From assembly GCF_010015445.1 (NCBI RefSeq), contig NC_053134.1, forward strand, positions 5,626,636-5,690,635: DNA of 64,000 bases, written 5' to 3'. A program made the translations under genes and the position numbers. Shown piece by piece: positions 10,940 through 23,089 of the stretch; the stretch's first letter is position 1, and each line of letters opens with the position of its first letter. A model generated the notes under the pieces. That model saw only the letters and a program-made list of their open reading frames with translations, was not told the DNA's origin and did not search any database. The DNA is from Perca fluviatilis (taxonomy: Eukaryota; Chordata; Actinopteri; Perciformes; Percidae).

Positions 10940-12239
10940 AATACTGCATCATCTCACAGCGCCGCGGTCAAGCTTCTGCTCGGCCCGGTGCGTACCATAC
11001 AGACGCTAGAGGGTGATTTTTGCTTCACTATCTGACACTGAGAGCCACTGGAAGCGCCAGTATTTCACGAGTTGGGAGTGAGAGCGGGTTGTACAGGGAG
11101 AGATTCATCACATTAACAACAGACCCCTTCACTTAATGCCCTCCTAAAAAAAAAAAAAGAGGCAGCCGTTCAACTGGCTTGTGCTGCCAATACCGGTGCC
11201 CTTTTTTCTCCAATTTGGCGCCCGTCCAGCTTTCCACTCTGATCACATCTCCCCCCTGTTAGGGCCTTGGCTTTTTGGAAGGAGAGATAGAGAGCGAGGG
11301 AGGGGGAAGAGTGCCAATACCAACATTGTTTCGCTGGCTTTTTACAAGCCAGGAGAGTGGGGAAGTTAATAAGCAGGTATTGGTTTTTAACGGCGGCCCG
11401 TTTATTGCTTTGCCCTCGAGCGTGCTGGAGTGCTCTCCTCCACCTATTTCTTCCTGTCCGTCTGCCCATCACTTCTCTTAACCTCCCGTTGAATTTCTCC
11501 CTCTCTCTCTGTCAGCTCTTCCTTTTGTCTCGACTTGCCTCATTCAGCAATTAATTCACCATCACCTCATCATCTACTTTGTTTTCTCTGTCTCTAGCTG
11601 ACTCCTTCCCCTGCCCTTTTTTATATTTTAAGCTGAGGTGGAGCCAGTTTTAAAACTAAAAGATTATAAACAAACCCTTGCGCAAAGCACTTAATGATCC
11701 ATCATTATGCCACCATTGAGTCAGTGTTTTTGCAAGTGTGTGTGTGTCTGAGAGTGTACTGTATTTATTGGTCCTTCTCATGTGCCTGTGTATAAACCAT
11801 ATCCGTCGTCCGTCAATACCGGACGCTTATTAAAAATCGGATGTCAGCCGGTCAGCGTTGTCCAGCTCTGACATGATGAATGCGATGCAAGTTTAATTAC
11901 GTACATATTGTGCTGTCGATCAATGTCGTCTGGGTCTTCAACGGGCAAAGTTTTTTATTTTTTTTTATTTCCCCTGCTCTCAGAAGCTTCCCCGCACTGC
12001 CGAGAGAACAAAAATGAGTTTACTGGAGACTCAAAGCTCTCAAGTACTCCCAGTAAAACATGTAAGCCGGCCCCACACCTGTAACAACTCTTTATTCGCC
12101 CCCAGCCCCCCTCTCTTCTCCCTCTCTGCCCATCCAGGTGCTCTGATTCCTGACTGTCACTGTGGCCTGCAACTGTATATAAGGAAGGCTGGGAGACAGG
12201 GAGATCGCTCTCTGACACTGAAGCAGCTTTGACAACCGT

Positions 12240-12600
12240 GCTTCATTGGTTGTTTTTCTTTGGCTAGTAGATGCACTGTTTTGGTTCACGGACCTAAATT
12301 GAACTGAACTGGTGCTCTCGAAGCTAACCCGAGGCCCCCTGTTTTCAATCGGACCAGTTTGTCTGTTTGGTCCGCACCAGAGTTTGGAACGGGTCTTCAC
12401 AGCGCCCCAAACCAACCGGACTATCCGACGAAACGCTCCAGGCTTCGGCTAAAACGGACCACACTGCTCAGGTGTGAAAGCAACCTGAGAGTGGCATCTG
12501 TGGTGGAAACACAAAACAGATCCAGGGTTTAGGTACAGGTCTTAGGTTCTAAGGGTACCGCACCGAAAGCGTTTGGTGGAAACGCGGCTTTAATCTCACA
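12240..12600. repeat. Possible interspersed repeat
   Basis: GGACCAGTTTGTCTGTTTGG and the segment ending CAGGTGTGAAAGCAACC, followed by GTGGAAACGCGGC, resemble fragments of dispersed fish elements. Boundaries and class are unknown; a frame across it (107 residues, minus) is not a gene. Confidence 0.3.
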
Positions 12601-13779
12601 GACAGGGCCTGCAGTTTCTTACTTTGTGGTTTCATCTTTTAAATGACATTCTTGGATTGCAGCAACAACCTTGGGCCTTGCCTTTCAGACTACAAACAGG
12701 CTGACTTAACCCTCTGATTGGACGGGACTTGTTAGGGCCTGCCTGAGAGGAAGATACGAAGATGAAGATACTACTCAGGGGTGAAAATGATAAATTAGGA
12801 ATTATAAATTTAATTAATTCAATTTAATTAACTTAGTTGAAGGTTGGAGAACCCTTGACTTTATTCTGTCCCCCTCCCCTTCTGAAACTAAACTAATGCC
12901 CTTGCAAGCACCTACAATCCAAATGTGTCGGTATCCGACTTCAAAAAGCCCCAAACATAAGAACCAGATAGAGATGCCGCAGGAGAGAGAAGCTAGCGAG
13001 GCGGAGGGATGACCAGACGGAACAGAGGGAGGGAGGGTGTTATGGTGTAGAAGAAGGCAATTTCATGTTCCTATAATCCTAAAACGGCTGCAGTATGTGT
13101 CCTCCCCAGGGCTGTTTCACACCTCCACCAAGGGATAAGTGACTAACTCTCACGGCGCAGGAAAACACACCAAATTTAACATACTTATTCCACAAGCAAT
13201 TAACACGGCGACTCCGTGCAAAACAACAAGCTTGACTCTGAATTCGGGAACCCGAGCACAAATCCTTGCGAATGGCTCTTGCGGGATTCGCAGAATCCAC
13301 CCCTGTCCTGCCCAGGAGGGCTATCCGCTGATCCAACTGACAGAAGCAGGCGAGTGCAGGCGCTCAACTGATGAGATTCCAGTTAGCCGGCGCAGCCAAG
13401 AGGAAAGGCGGGGAGGCAGCCAATAGCCCCGGCAGAAGGGATCTGGGGGCCTCTAAATATCCACACAGGGCTAAAAGAGCAAGAGCGTGCGCAAGCTCCA
13501 GCCCACTTCCTCTATCGCTCTCCTGGGCCTCGGGAGGGAACAATAGTGGAGAATGGAGCAGACAGCATGAAAGAAAGGCAATGCCACAGCACCAGCACGC
13601 GCCTTTATAGTCGGGCTTGTGTGAGGGTTTCCAGATATGCAGAAACTAAATGCAAGCAAGCAAGCAAACACCTGTTTTTAACCTCCAGTGGTGCTGTAGA
13701 GCAATGTCTTGATGACTGAATTTGTAAATTTGTAAAACTATAATTAAAACACCACAATATTAGTATTGTATTATATCGT

Positions 13780-14055
13780 ACATATCCGTTACAGTCACTC
13801 CCCCGGCTGCAATGACGGTGCCGGGACTCCTAAAGCTCAGATGCGGAAGACCCGGAAACGCTGACAAATCAGAGCAGACTGGACTTTTTCGGGAGGGGGG
13901 GGCCTTAAAGAGACGGGGTGCTAAAACAGGGCGTCTCAGACGGAGGGTGAATTCAAGTATATTTAGACAATATGAGGAAAAATAATGCGTTTAATGAACA
14001 TTAAAGCATGTAAACATGTTCTAGTAGAAACTCAAAATACAAGTATGGGACCTTG
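13780..14055. mobile_element. Fragment of the copy-C element family, inverted
   Basis: This reads as the reverse complement of parts of 35069-35570: CAATGACGGTGC, GATGCGGAAGACCCGGAAAC, CAAATCAGAGCAGACTGGAC, and TTCTAGTAGAAACTCAAAAT followed by ACAAGTATGGGACC. One terminus is missing. It lies about 165 bp from the (CA)n array at 14221, between that array and the preceding intron sequence. Confidence 0.6.
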
Positions 14056-14216
14056 GAATAAACATAACGTTTACCAGAATACTTTCACAGCGTACCTTAA
14101 ACATGGACTCTTCACTTATCAACTCAATAGTTTCCACTTTGTTTCACAAACTAGCACTGGCAGTCAGATGCGAACCTGCTCACACTTTTGTGCCACACAC
14201 TGATGTTCATACAGTT

Positions 14217-14220
<4 letters not shown>

Positions 14221-14282
<62 letters not shown>
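14221..14282. repeat. (CA)31 microsatellite close to a celf2 exon
   Basis: 62 bp of CA with one CG interruption. Its nearest base lies 89 bp downstream of the 83-bp exon's donor in transcript order, so the pre-mRNA carries a (UG)n tract there, the sequence type bound by CELF proteins. Confidence 0.98.
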
Positions 14283-14285
<3 letters not shown>

Positions 14286-14371
14286 CAAGGCGGGGCCGCC
14301 TCGGGGTGCTGCTGTAAGTGTGTGATTAGAGGAGAAAAGTAGGCAGAGGAGAAACCAGGACACACACTCAC

Positions 14372-14454
14372 CCCTGTTAAGGTCTTTATGTTATGCAGTG
14401 CATTCTGGGCTTCTAGGGCAGCTTTCCTTGTGTAAAACGTGACAAAACAGCAGC
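14372..14454 (-). CDS. celf2: celf2 internal coding exon: second half of RRM1
   Basis: This 83-bp exon follows the one at 34642-34838. Its first two bases (GC) complete the split Gly codon, and it then encodes [20 protein letters not shown] followed by NIKTLTG. Joined to the previous exon, it completes the RNP1 motif KGCCFVTFY, so RNP2 and RNP1 of the same RRM are on separate exons about 20 kb apart. The acceptor is CCCCAG|GC and the donor is GGG|GTGAGTG (14371 downward), phase 0. An 83-bp exon ending in KTLPG is what I recall for vertebrate CELF1/CELF2, so the length and boundaries match; here the Pro is Thr. The next expected exon (GMHHPIQMKPADSEKSN, about 49 bp) was not found in 1-14371, so that intron is over 14 kb. 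Gene identity is inherited from the upstream exon. Confidence 0.95.
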
Positions 14455-14456
14455 CT

Positions 14457-14498
14457 GGGGAGAGAGGGAGAGAGAAGAGAGAAGAGAAAGAGAGGGGA
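14457..14498 (-). promoter_or_regulatory. Long polypyrimidine tract of the RRM1 second-half exon acceptor
   Basis: On the minus strand the 42 bases before the acceptor AG (14456-14455) are all C or T, mostly CT and TTCTC repeats. This is the 3' splice site of the 83-bp exon. Such a long unbroken tract predicts strong U2AF binding and several PTB-type CU motifs, so exon definition could be sensitive to pyrimidine-tract binding proteins. The regulation is inferred; the tract is seen directly. Confidence 0.85.
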
Positions 14499-14619
14499 TG
14501 AGCATAAGCAGCAACAAAGAGCATTTTCTCTATTCAGCGGCTTGGCATCACCTGTCGACACTGGCAGACGCTGAGTGAATGTTAAGGACGAGACATCCTA
14601 GCGGAGAGGGAGAGAGCGC

Positions 14620-17600
14620 TTTTAGAACGTTTACTGCAACATCAAACTTCAAATCATAACACAATAGTACATTACACAATACAGCATCCGTAAACAAATA
14701 AGAGAAGTCAAAAAAAAACAAAAGACACTATTTCATTTCTATTTACCTTGATTGCAGTAGACAAAGGGTTTTTTAGTATACTGCATCACCTATACCCCTT
14801 CGAGGTATAATTTAAAATTATCATTCAAGATATGATTGTTCTCACAATTTCTTGGCATGGTTTAGAATTGAAGCATCAAATAGCTCTTGGGGTATCGTTC
14901 CCCACACCCCTATAATTTTAAAAGCCGGGTGCACCAGTCGTCCCAACCTTTTTTAATTGACAGTCAAATTACCATACCATGCCGTATACCATATCTGATC
15001 AAACTCTCAAAAGTAACTGGTAGAACAAATACATAATTCTCTGATTTACTCAACGCTTTTAACCTTCGCCATATAAAATATAGTCTCTGCTGTAACGGAA
15101 CAAAGATTGTTGACATAGAACCAACATAGTCATTATCTATATAAACTCCCAGTACTTATATGAAGGTACCTGTGCAATATATTACCATATACCGGACTAT
15201 GGTCTCTTACACTTCTAGGATCAAAATTCTCTACAGTCTTGGCTCCTTCAGTATTAAGGAGTTATTATCGCACCAGCCAACAAATCTATCTACCTCAGAG
15301 AAATAGTGTGAAGCATTATCTTGCCTATTTAATAAGCTTAAAATTGCTGTGTACCAAACTTGATAAAAGTACTCTCTTGACTTGCTACGCAGTCATTGGT
15401 ATATAATGTAAATAAAATTGGTGAACAGACGATCCATGGGCTCCCGTGTTTGAAATTTTAACCTCAGAGTACGAGTTGTTGACTCTCACTTGTTGTGATG
15501 CATTGTTCAGAAAGGAATAGAACCATTTGATACAGTATGGATTTACATTAAGTTCTTTTTAACTTTGTGGTCAGCAATCTGGGATTCAGGGTATTGAACG
15601 CTGAACTAAAATCAAAAAAGTAAACGGGCATATGCTTGAGTGTCTTCTAAATGACTAATCACTAAATGAGGATGCAATAATTAGCGTCCTCAGTACCTCG
15701 CCTCCTTATAAGCAAATTGAAACGGGTTGAGTGAAGGTTTAACATATCCTTAACCCATTAGAACATATCGTTCAACCTCATAACATGTGATGTTCACGGT
15801 CTGAAACACGATTCTCCACTGAGTTCTTTTCTTAGACTGGTATAACAATAGTTTTTCCATAAGGATGATGTATGTGAATCTAAATTTTGAAAATTGGGCA
15901 GAATGCTGTGGAAAGCTCTATTGCACATGTTTTCAACAAAAAGGCTGAAATCCTATCTGACCCATAGATTTTTGAACATACACCTCTAAATAAAGTGCTA
16001 ACCACATGTGGGTCCACCACTATCCCTCTGACCTGGTTCACATGTTACATTATCCAGAACATCCTAATAATCATCTGGCGACTCAAATCTAAGAAAAAGT
16101 CATTTAAATCGTTTGCCCTATGTTCGTCATCATTAGTTATCAAATTCCTATGAGGGGGTGTCAAATTTGTCACAAGTTTAATTGAGTCCCATAGGTTTTT
16201 GAATTCCCTGTGGCAAAATTATCTTCTATTGTATCTCTATATTTTTTCCTTGCCCCCTCAATATATATTCAGTTCTCTTTGGACCAATTTTAATTTGATT
16301 TTATCATTATTTATAAAAGCCAACTCCTTCCTATTCAAACATTCCTTAACTTCCTTTGTTATAATTTTTGTTATTTGGAAATACTGTTACAGTTTTCTCT
16401 CCACAATAGAGTCCACACAAAAATGTATATAGTCCGTTGTAGATTCTGTAGCTGTCTCAATATCCATCTCTGGGAAAGAGATTCCAACCGTGGAATCAAA
16501 GCAGCCTTTAAAGTCTGTATGCTATCCTCCCACCAGACCGAGATTGTCTTTGTGTGTGGCTTAGTTCTTTTAAAAGGTTTTATAGATTGAGTCAAATGGA
16601 CAGTGATGTGATCACCGTTAGATAAAGGGGCTTGGGCTTAGCAACTATGCTTTTGATGTTCGTAGCATTTGTCTAGAATCTTGTTACCTCTGGTGAAGCA
16701 CTTAATATATTGTTCGTATCCCGAGCATAAGCTCTAGTTTACACTGATTAAAGTCTCCAAGGATGAGATTGGGCCGCTGAGTACCCTTAATTGTTCGTTG
16801 ACACAGTCACTTATGCACCTGGCGATTTCGGCATTCCCGCTGGTGGAGCGTACACCGCACAAATAATGATGTTTCCAAATTCCCGCGGTAAATAAAACGG
16901 TCTTAATGATAAACATAATAATTCCACATCGGGATTGCACACAGTATCTCTCACCGTATGCTGTTGGCACCATTTGTCCTTGACGTATATGCAGACACCG
17001 CCGCCTCTGGATTTACCCGAGTTTCCATCCCTGTCTGCTCGAACAAGCGAAAACCCGTCCAGCTCAACCAGAGAGCAGGGGATGTCCCGATGAAGCCATG
17101 TCTCCGTGAATACCATCAAGCTGGACTCGCGGTACTCGTGCCATGTCCTTGTAACCGTGCGTAGCTCTTCAATTTTATTCTTTAAGGACCGCACATTACT
17201 TAAAATCACAGACGGAAGAGGAGGTTTATCACCACGGCTCCGAAGACGGCGACGGACACCTCCTCTCTTCCCTCTTTTCCTGGGTCGCGCCGAAGATGCA
17301 CTCTTCCTCCTGATATCAACAGGTAAGTCCGTGGGAGGCAATGTTGTTTCAGTCCTTAAAAGGAGCAGTTCCGCTCTGCTATAACTCAAGGATGGTAATG
17401 TTACACCGACCAACTGTGCAGTTGATCCGCGATCCACAGCAAGGATCCTCCCTCCAATCAAGATTAGTAACAGAAATTGTACCAAAAGTGCCTTCATTGT
17501 GATCAACGCTTTCACATTAAAAAACATTATAAAAACAAACAAACAATTAAGATCAAGTTCGACCGAGCAACAGACTGACAGTGCACGTGTCCGAGTCGCC

Positions 17601-17760
17601 AGCTGAGCAGCGCCACCGAAGAGTGGCCGGACGACCGGATTTGTTTCAGCGCGGATGACTTGAGCCTCGGGGAAAGTGTGTGCGCGCGCGCAGCGACGCA
17701 CACGCACACACACAAACACTACAAAGACACCGAGGTGGCGGAGACAGGGGTTTGCCTCTT
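14620..17760 (-). pseudogene. Decayed non-LTR retrotransposon (LINE, L2/CR1-group-like)
   Basis: A minus-strand LINE of about 3.1 kb with endonuclease and reverse transcriptase remnants. The endonuclease part (17719-16811) is still an open frame of 302 residues with SNVRSLKNKIEELR, FTETWLH, SRGGGVCIYVKDKWC and FGNIIICAVYAPP. A frameshift follows, then NAEIARCISDCVNEQLR and, in another frame, the catalytic-type LILGDFNQCK near 16735-16775. Further down come GNKILDKCYEHQK, DHITVHL, KECLNRKELAFIN, and the RT blocks DFSSAFNTLNPRLL (15550-15640) and CSPILFTLYTNDC (about 15400-15450). Where FADD should follow, the frame reads IKFGTQQF, so the catalytic Asp pair is deleted. Multiple frameshifts make it inactive. 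Clade and exact ends are uncertain. Confidence 0.85.
16811..17719 (-). pseudogene. LINE endonuclease-domain remnant (302-residue open frame)
   Basis: The longest open frame in the window. The first half contains a hydrophobic segment (KALLVQFLLLILIGG) and an Arg/Lys-rich stretch (RPRKRGKRGGVRRRLRSRG), then the N-terminal part of an apurinic-type endonuclease. The frame is lost after PPAG, before the ILGDFN motif, so the domain cannot be complete. The start used by the original element is unclear, because the first 70 residues run through CA/TG-rich sequence and may be spurious. Confidence 0.8.
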
Positions 17761-18689
17761 CATTAATCCTTGAGTAATCTGTGAACAGTTGCTTACTCCG
17801 CCGTTCACTACGGAAAGTATTTACTCATTGGTTTATTGCTTACGCTCCCTCACTCATTCACTCACTAGTTTACACCCACGAGGGGTTGTTCAGTCTCTCA
17901 CTAAATCAAACACTTGCTTCAGAGTAAATATATTTCAGTGTGTGGTATAGTCTGATCATCAGGCTACAAAAAAAAAGAAGCTATTTCTTCTTTGCCGGAA
18001 AACAAGCAAATTACCAAGCAAAAGCTCACTAAGTTGCTGACTCACTCGCTCGCATACAGAACTGTGTGTGCACTCAAGTGCATGTGCACACCACACACAA
18101 ACGAGAAGAAGAAGAAGAGGGTTTTTGCCCGACTTGCACAGTCAGGCAAAAAACCAAGCAGGGAGATATTTAGCGCAGACACAGAGGTGTGGCTTGTCGG
18201 TTTCCCTCAAATATAAAGCAGCTGTTGGAGACATTGGAAAAAATGTCACACTATGGACTTTTGCCTGTATTTATGTCTTCATCGTGACACTTTTCTAACA
18301 GCCACAGGGGAGCTTAAAAACAAGACTGAAGAGGAAAAATGGATGAACACTCCTTGAGACAACCATTAAGAATATGGAGGTTGCAACGGTGAATTAGTCA
18401 ACTGGAAGAAGGACGCATCATCACGAGGAACAATGAAAACCTGTGTTATAAGTAATGGCATGACTGTAAGCACGGTATCCATCTTTGCTTGTTTTGCTCC
18501 CCAAAAGTTGTCATTCTTCCAAAAAATGTGAACACAAACATTTCTGAAGACATAAGAACTAAGAAACTTTCTTATGCCAATAGCAATATATGAGTTATAA
18601 ATAACGTGCTACCAATATATGTTGGATAATGTAAACTACTGTAACATTTATAAAAAAAAAAAGATCTGTTAGATGTGATCATTAAAGTT
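17761..18689. other. Intronic stretch without recognised features
   Basis: It begins just past the LINE's 5' side with simple CACTCA-type sequence. No frame has recognisable content, and no transposon ends were identified. Confidence 0.5.
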
Positions 18690-18920
18690 ACAATCTGGAA
18701 GAGCTCTGTTTCGTTCCCTATGGCGTTAAGCGCGTCACCGTCTGTAGTCATCGCTCTTTCCCGCTTACGTCATCGATGGCAGAGACCAGAACAAAACACA
18801 AAAAAACCAGCACGCCGCTTCACACACGAGTGAGTTGAAGAGCGAGTCTGTCGGAACAGACTCGAGTCACCGACCTCGCCAGACTGTCCGACGGTCGATT
18901 ATCGGGTTAGTGTGTCAGCG
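18690..18920. repeat. Possible interspersed repeat with short palindrome
   Basis: Contains GAGTCTGTCGGAACAGACTC (8-bp arms, 4-base loop) and GGTCGATTATCGGGTTAGTG then TGTCAGCGCC, which resemble a dispersed element. Ends not found. Confidence 0.3.
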
Positions 18921-20691
18921 CCTTAACCAACACGATCAGTCCTCGTTGACTTGCTTAACGAGATTAATACACATTATCTGCAGGTGATCCACCGGTCTGT
19001 GCCGGTTTTAGCTTCCACATCTTCCCTCCGGTCGCTGCAGATGCATATGGTTGGACCTTCTGCCCACAGCTTTGCTCATCTGTTCATTTCGGCGTGTATT
19101 TATTTGTCCAGAAATGAGCCTGAGTGCACCATTGTTTACACCTGCTTTGTTGTCCTCTCCATTGTGCTTATGGCACGAATCAACTCAGTGGGAGTGAGGC
19201 GGACTGGTGGTGGCTTTGTTGCCCATATCGCAGACATCGGGCCCTGATGACACTTGCCCTGCAGTGCATCTTAGTGAAATCCAACAGCGAGCATCTGGAG
19301 CAGATTTGGCATCTGATTCCCAGAGTCCCTTTGATGGGGCTGGGAGCGTAATGGATCTGAATTCCTGCGGTGTCCTCCGGGTGCCACGGCTGTTGAATAG
19401 TTGGCCCTTAGCCTAGCGTCAGCAACGTGATTGGTGTTGCGATTCAGATGCTGCAGAGGCTGTGTATTAGCCGGGATAACTCCCAGCTTAGTGTTTTTCT
19501 TCGACAACCCCCAGCGTGAAAGGCAGCTCAGGGTGTCACTTCACTAAACCCTAAGCCTCCCCCCACTTATACTATCAGTATTAATTTACCACCGAGGGTT
19601 TCACACCAGCCTCTACTAGTTAAAGGCATGGAGATAAGAGGGGAAATTAGTCACGACCGACAGAATATCACTGGGTGAAAATCTTTACATTTTACTCCAT
19701 GTAGGTCAACCAAACTGATATGATTAACCCACTGAATTCTACACACTGAATTAAAAGTGGCGGTAAATGGGGTGGCCCTGCACATTCTGTAGATGAAGAC
19801 GTATCCAAAAAATAGTGACACCAATATGGAAAAGTACTCCATCATAGTTATTCAAATGAAAAAGTGCAAGCAATTCAAACTGGGAACAAAAATTGGAAAA
19901 GGAACCGGTGTTAGCCCGCAGGCCTTGAGTTTGACACATGTGCACTAAGGATAAGGTCGAGGAAGAAGTACAGATAGCCTTAAGTAAAAGTAATAACACC
20001 AATATGTAGAGGTTCTCCATTCTAGTTATTAAATAAGACATGAAGTAAGTATTGTCCTGTCGCAGGCGACAGTGTCAAGGGTTAAAATGAAAAAAACTTT
20101 ACCAATTCAAACTGGGATAAAAAATGGAAAAGCCAAACAAAATCGAAATCCTTAAAATCAGAAGTCCTTACTTTTATATTTTAAGTAATTTTGATCTAAA
20201 AAATTGGCAAGCAGAGCAACGTTTCCCTCTATAATGCAGGCTACACTGTAGAATAACAGCATAAGTAAATGTATCAAAAAAACAAAGACAGAAATACTCC
20301 AGAACTAGAGTTGAAGAGTTTCTTCTGGCTAATTAGGCATCTGCTCACCTTGACGCTGAGCTGAAGTATGCCGGGAGCTATGGAGTTATGTGACGTCTCT
20401 GCCAACTACCCGACACACACAAACACACACACATATGCTGCTTATGCCGCTTTGAATCAATGGCTTGTGTGGCAAATAAACAAAATACAATGAAACATAT
20501 ACAGTATTTGACATGGCTTTCTGTGGCTGAATCCAAATGGAAAAGCTCCGAACTGCCTGCCAACGCTCGAAAGTTATGAAAAGGTTGACCGTAGCGTCTC
20601 TGCTACCTGTTTAACAACTCGCTGATAGATACAACTTCCAACCTGCCACCTCATATGGTGTTGATATAGACTGTAAGTAGATTGATGCACG

Positions 20692-21408
20692 CAGCATCAT
20701 GGAAGAAGTATTCAGATCCTTTACTTAAGTAAAAGTACTAATACCACACTGTAAACATAGTCTGCTACAAGTAAAAGTCGTGCATTGGACATGTTACTTA
20801 AATAAAAGTATGTAGTACCATGAAAAAAACACTTCTGTTGTCCCTTCTCAACGTTTTGGTAAGTTTTGGTAATTCTTTTTTACGTTTTTGTGGGGTTTTT
20901 CAGATGTTTTGGTCGTTGTCTTCCGTCATTTTTGAACATTTTGTCACATATTTTTGGAAATCTTTGGCGCTTATTTCGACGTCCCATATTTCTGATGTAA
21001 AATAAAACTTTGAAAACGGGTCAAATTTGACCCGAGTACATCATGAGGGTTAAAGTATTAAAAGTAAAAGTACTCAATGCAGATAAATCCCCACAGTCGG
21101 CTCATCATTTCAGCTGGACTTGTAGGCCGTTATATTGTTGGGTAGTTTATTTATAATAAAACATTGTATTTTATAAACTACATGTATTTTGTGTGCAAAA
21201 ATCTTAATTTGTAAAGTAACTACTGTACTAACTAAAGCTGTCAGATTAAAAAGTAAAATACTTCAGTAAAAAGTACAATACTTCTGTCTGAATGGAAGCG
21301 CAGTAGAAAGTAGCGTGAAAAGAAAAGACTCAAGGAAAGTAAAAGTACCTCAAATGTGTACTTATGTACAGTACTCAAGTAAATGTACTTAGTTACATTC
21401 CACCACTG
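20692..21408. mobile_element. hAT-like non-autonomous element with 8-bp target duplication
   Basis: Flanked on both sides by GATGCACG (20684-20691 and 21409-21416). The left end runs CAGCATCATGGAAGAAGTAT and the right end closes TTACATTCCACCACTG, imperfect inverted termini of the CAGTGGTGGAA type. The interior is rich in AAGTAAAAGTACT motifs. A second repeat is inserted inside at about 20820-21052. There is no coding capacity. Confidence 0.85.
20820..21052. mobile_element. Repeat nested in the hAT-like element
   Basis: Begins near AAAACACTTCTGTTGTCCCT, continues with TTTTTG-type short repeats and ends GGGTCAAATTTGACCCGAG, TACATCATGAGGGTTA. The same terminal block is at 10880-10939. It interrupts the AAGTAAAAGTA-rich host element, so it is the younger insertion. 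Confidence 0.65.
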
Positions 21409-22013
21409 GATGCACGTAATGTGGAAACACAGTTCACAAGTGCAAGTTCTGCCCAAAACTCAAATAAACGTATGTTAAAATTATGGACTGGCCCTTTAAG
21501 AAAAAGTGATTTGACTAAATGTACATGTAAAAATGCCAACAACTCTGCCTAGATAAAGCACTTTAGTGTAGCCTGCATCATGGTTTTTGTGAGGCCTGTA
21601 ACTGTTCACTATGGTGTGTGCTTGGTGCAGACTGAATGAGATGTGTGTATACAAAAGGGAGCTTTTTTAACATTATAATTCCATTATCATTCCAATTGCA
21701 CCTGTGTTCAAGCGTTGGCCCCTTGTGTGCGATTAGCAATTCCAGTAACACTGTATGGGTCTTAGCTGCAAGTGAATTATGATTCCGGTGGCATTTTTGG
21801 CATATCTGTATATGGGAGGGTTAGCTTTCGGTGTTAGCATTAGCGATTCTGACAATGTATAATGTGCAGGGGAAAGGTTGGCTGTTAGCGCTGCGCTAGC
21901 TCCTGTGTGTTGTGATTCCCGTGGCGTAGCCGGGCCCGGGAGCCATGCAGCGTGTGACGGATCGTCCCAGGTGGTGGGCTGTCAAGACGAGGATCAAAGA
22001 GCAGAGGAGTGGA

Positions 22014-22016
22014 CCT

Positions 22017-22052
<36 letters not shown>

Positions 22053-22067
22053 TTTACACACACACAC
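22014..22067. repeat. (CA)n microsatellite with CG and TTT interruptions
   Basis: Includes CACGCGCGCACAC, favouring Z-DNA. Confidence 0.95.
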
Positions 22068-23089
22068 GGACAGGTTTCCTGCAGGGCTTCAGTTCCACCT
22101 GTTTAAGAGTCAGCACACTCGCGGCTCACACACACAAAGCAGCAGAAAGCCAATAGGAGCGTGCATATTATTTTAAGTGCATGTCAGCGTGTGTGCTTTT
22201 TATTTACAGAGAAACATACCTGTACCACAACATCGAACAAGTAACAAAGAAAAAAAAGGTGCTGCACACTAGCATGAATAAACTCTTTCCATCAATTTGT
22301 GAGCATGGGCCTCTTTTTTCCACAGCACAAACATTTACCTGAGGGCTCCGAACGCCGAGATACACTCGCTTGTGCTGTTGAGGAGGGACACTCAAAAACA
22401 CACACCACAGGTGCACACACACACACAACAAACTCCAGAGTGAAAAGCGAGATAATCTATTAGACGCTGATGTGTGTGTGTGTGATTTTTTGCAAGACAA
22501 AAAAAAATAGAGGGGAGAGGAAGAGGGGAGAGGAAGAGCAGCTGATCCCTGTTCATAAATGCTTCATGGCTGCTGAAGGGGGCCTTTGACTGAGCGAAAG
22601 ACCCGCGGCACCAACTGTCGACACATCTGCCCCCCTCCAACAACAGGTCGACCCCGGGCTTTAAGGCTCAAGACAGCAGGGCTGCAGAGGAGCTGAACTG
22701 GCGTGTTGACGGGTGCGTTCAGTCTTGGGTATTTGTATTTCAGGTTGATATAGCCTTTTTTATTTCAAATCAGGCACAGATAAGGCCATGTTCTTCTGAT
22801 CGTGGTAATCAGACCAGTGCTTTAGAGGTGGCAACCTGCACTACAACTTTACTTTCTTTGGCTTTTTTTTTTTCCGCGAGGGGGGGGGGGGGAATTTTCC
22901 ATTAAAGATGGGACATCCAAGTCTCCCCTGCCAGAGAACAGGTGGATGGGTCATCCTAGCTTAAGCAGCAACTAATCTACTTAAAAGACTTTCATTAGCC
23001 TGTTTCCTGTCTGTTCCAGAGACATTCTTTTCCTTTCAGACAAATTATTAATTGGATGCTTGAACTTCGAGATGAACCAGATCTGCGCT

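Noticed and set aside
14285..14524. 79-residue frame around the 83-bp exon
   Set aside because: Only 14372-14454 is coding; both flanks are intronic beyond clear AG and GT signals.
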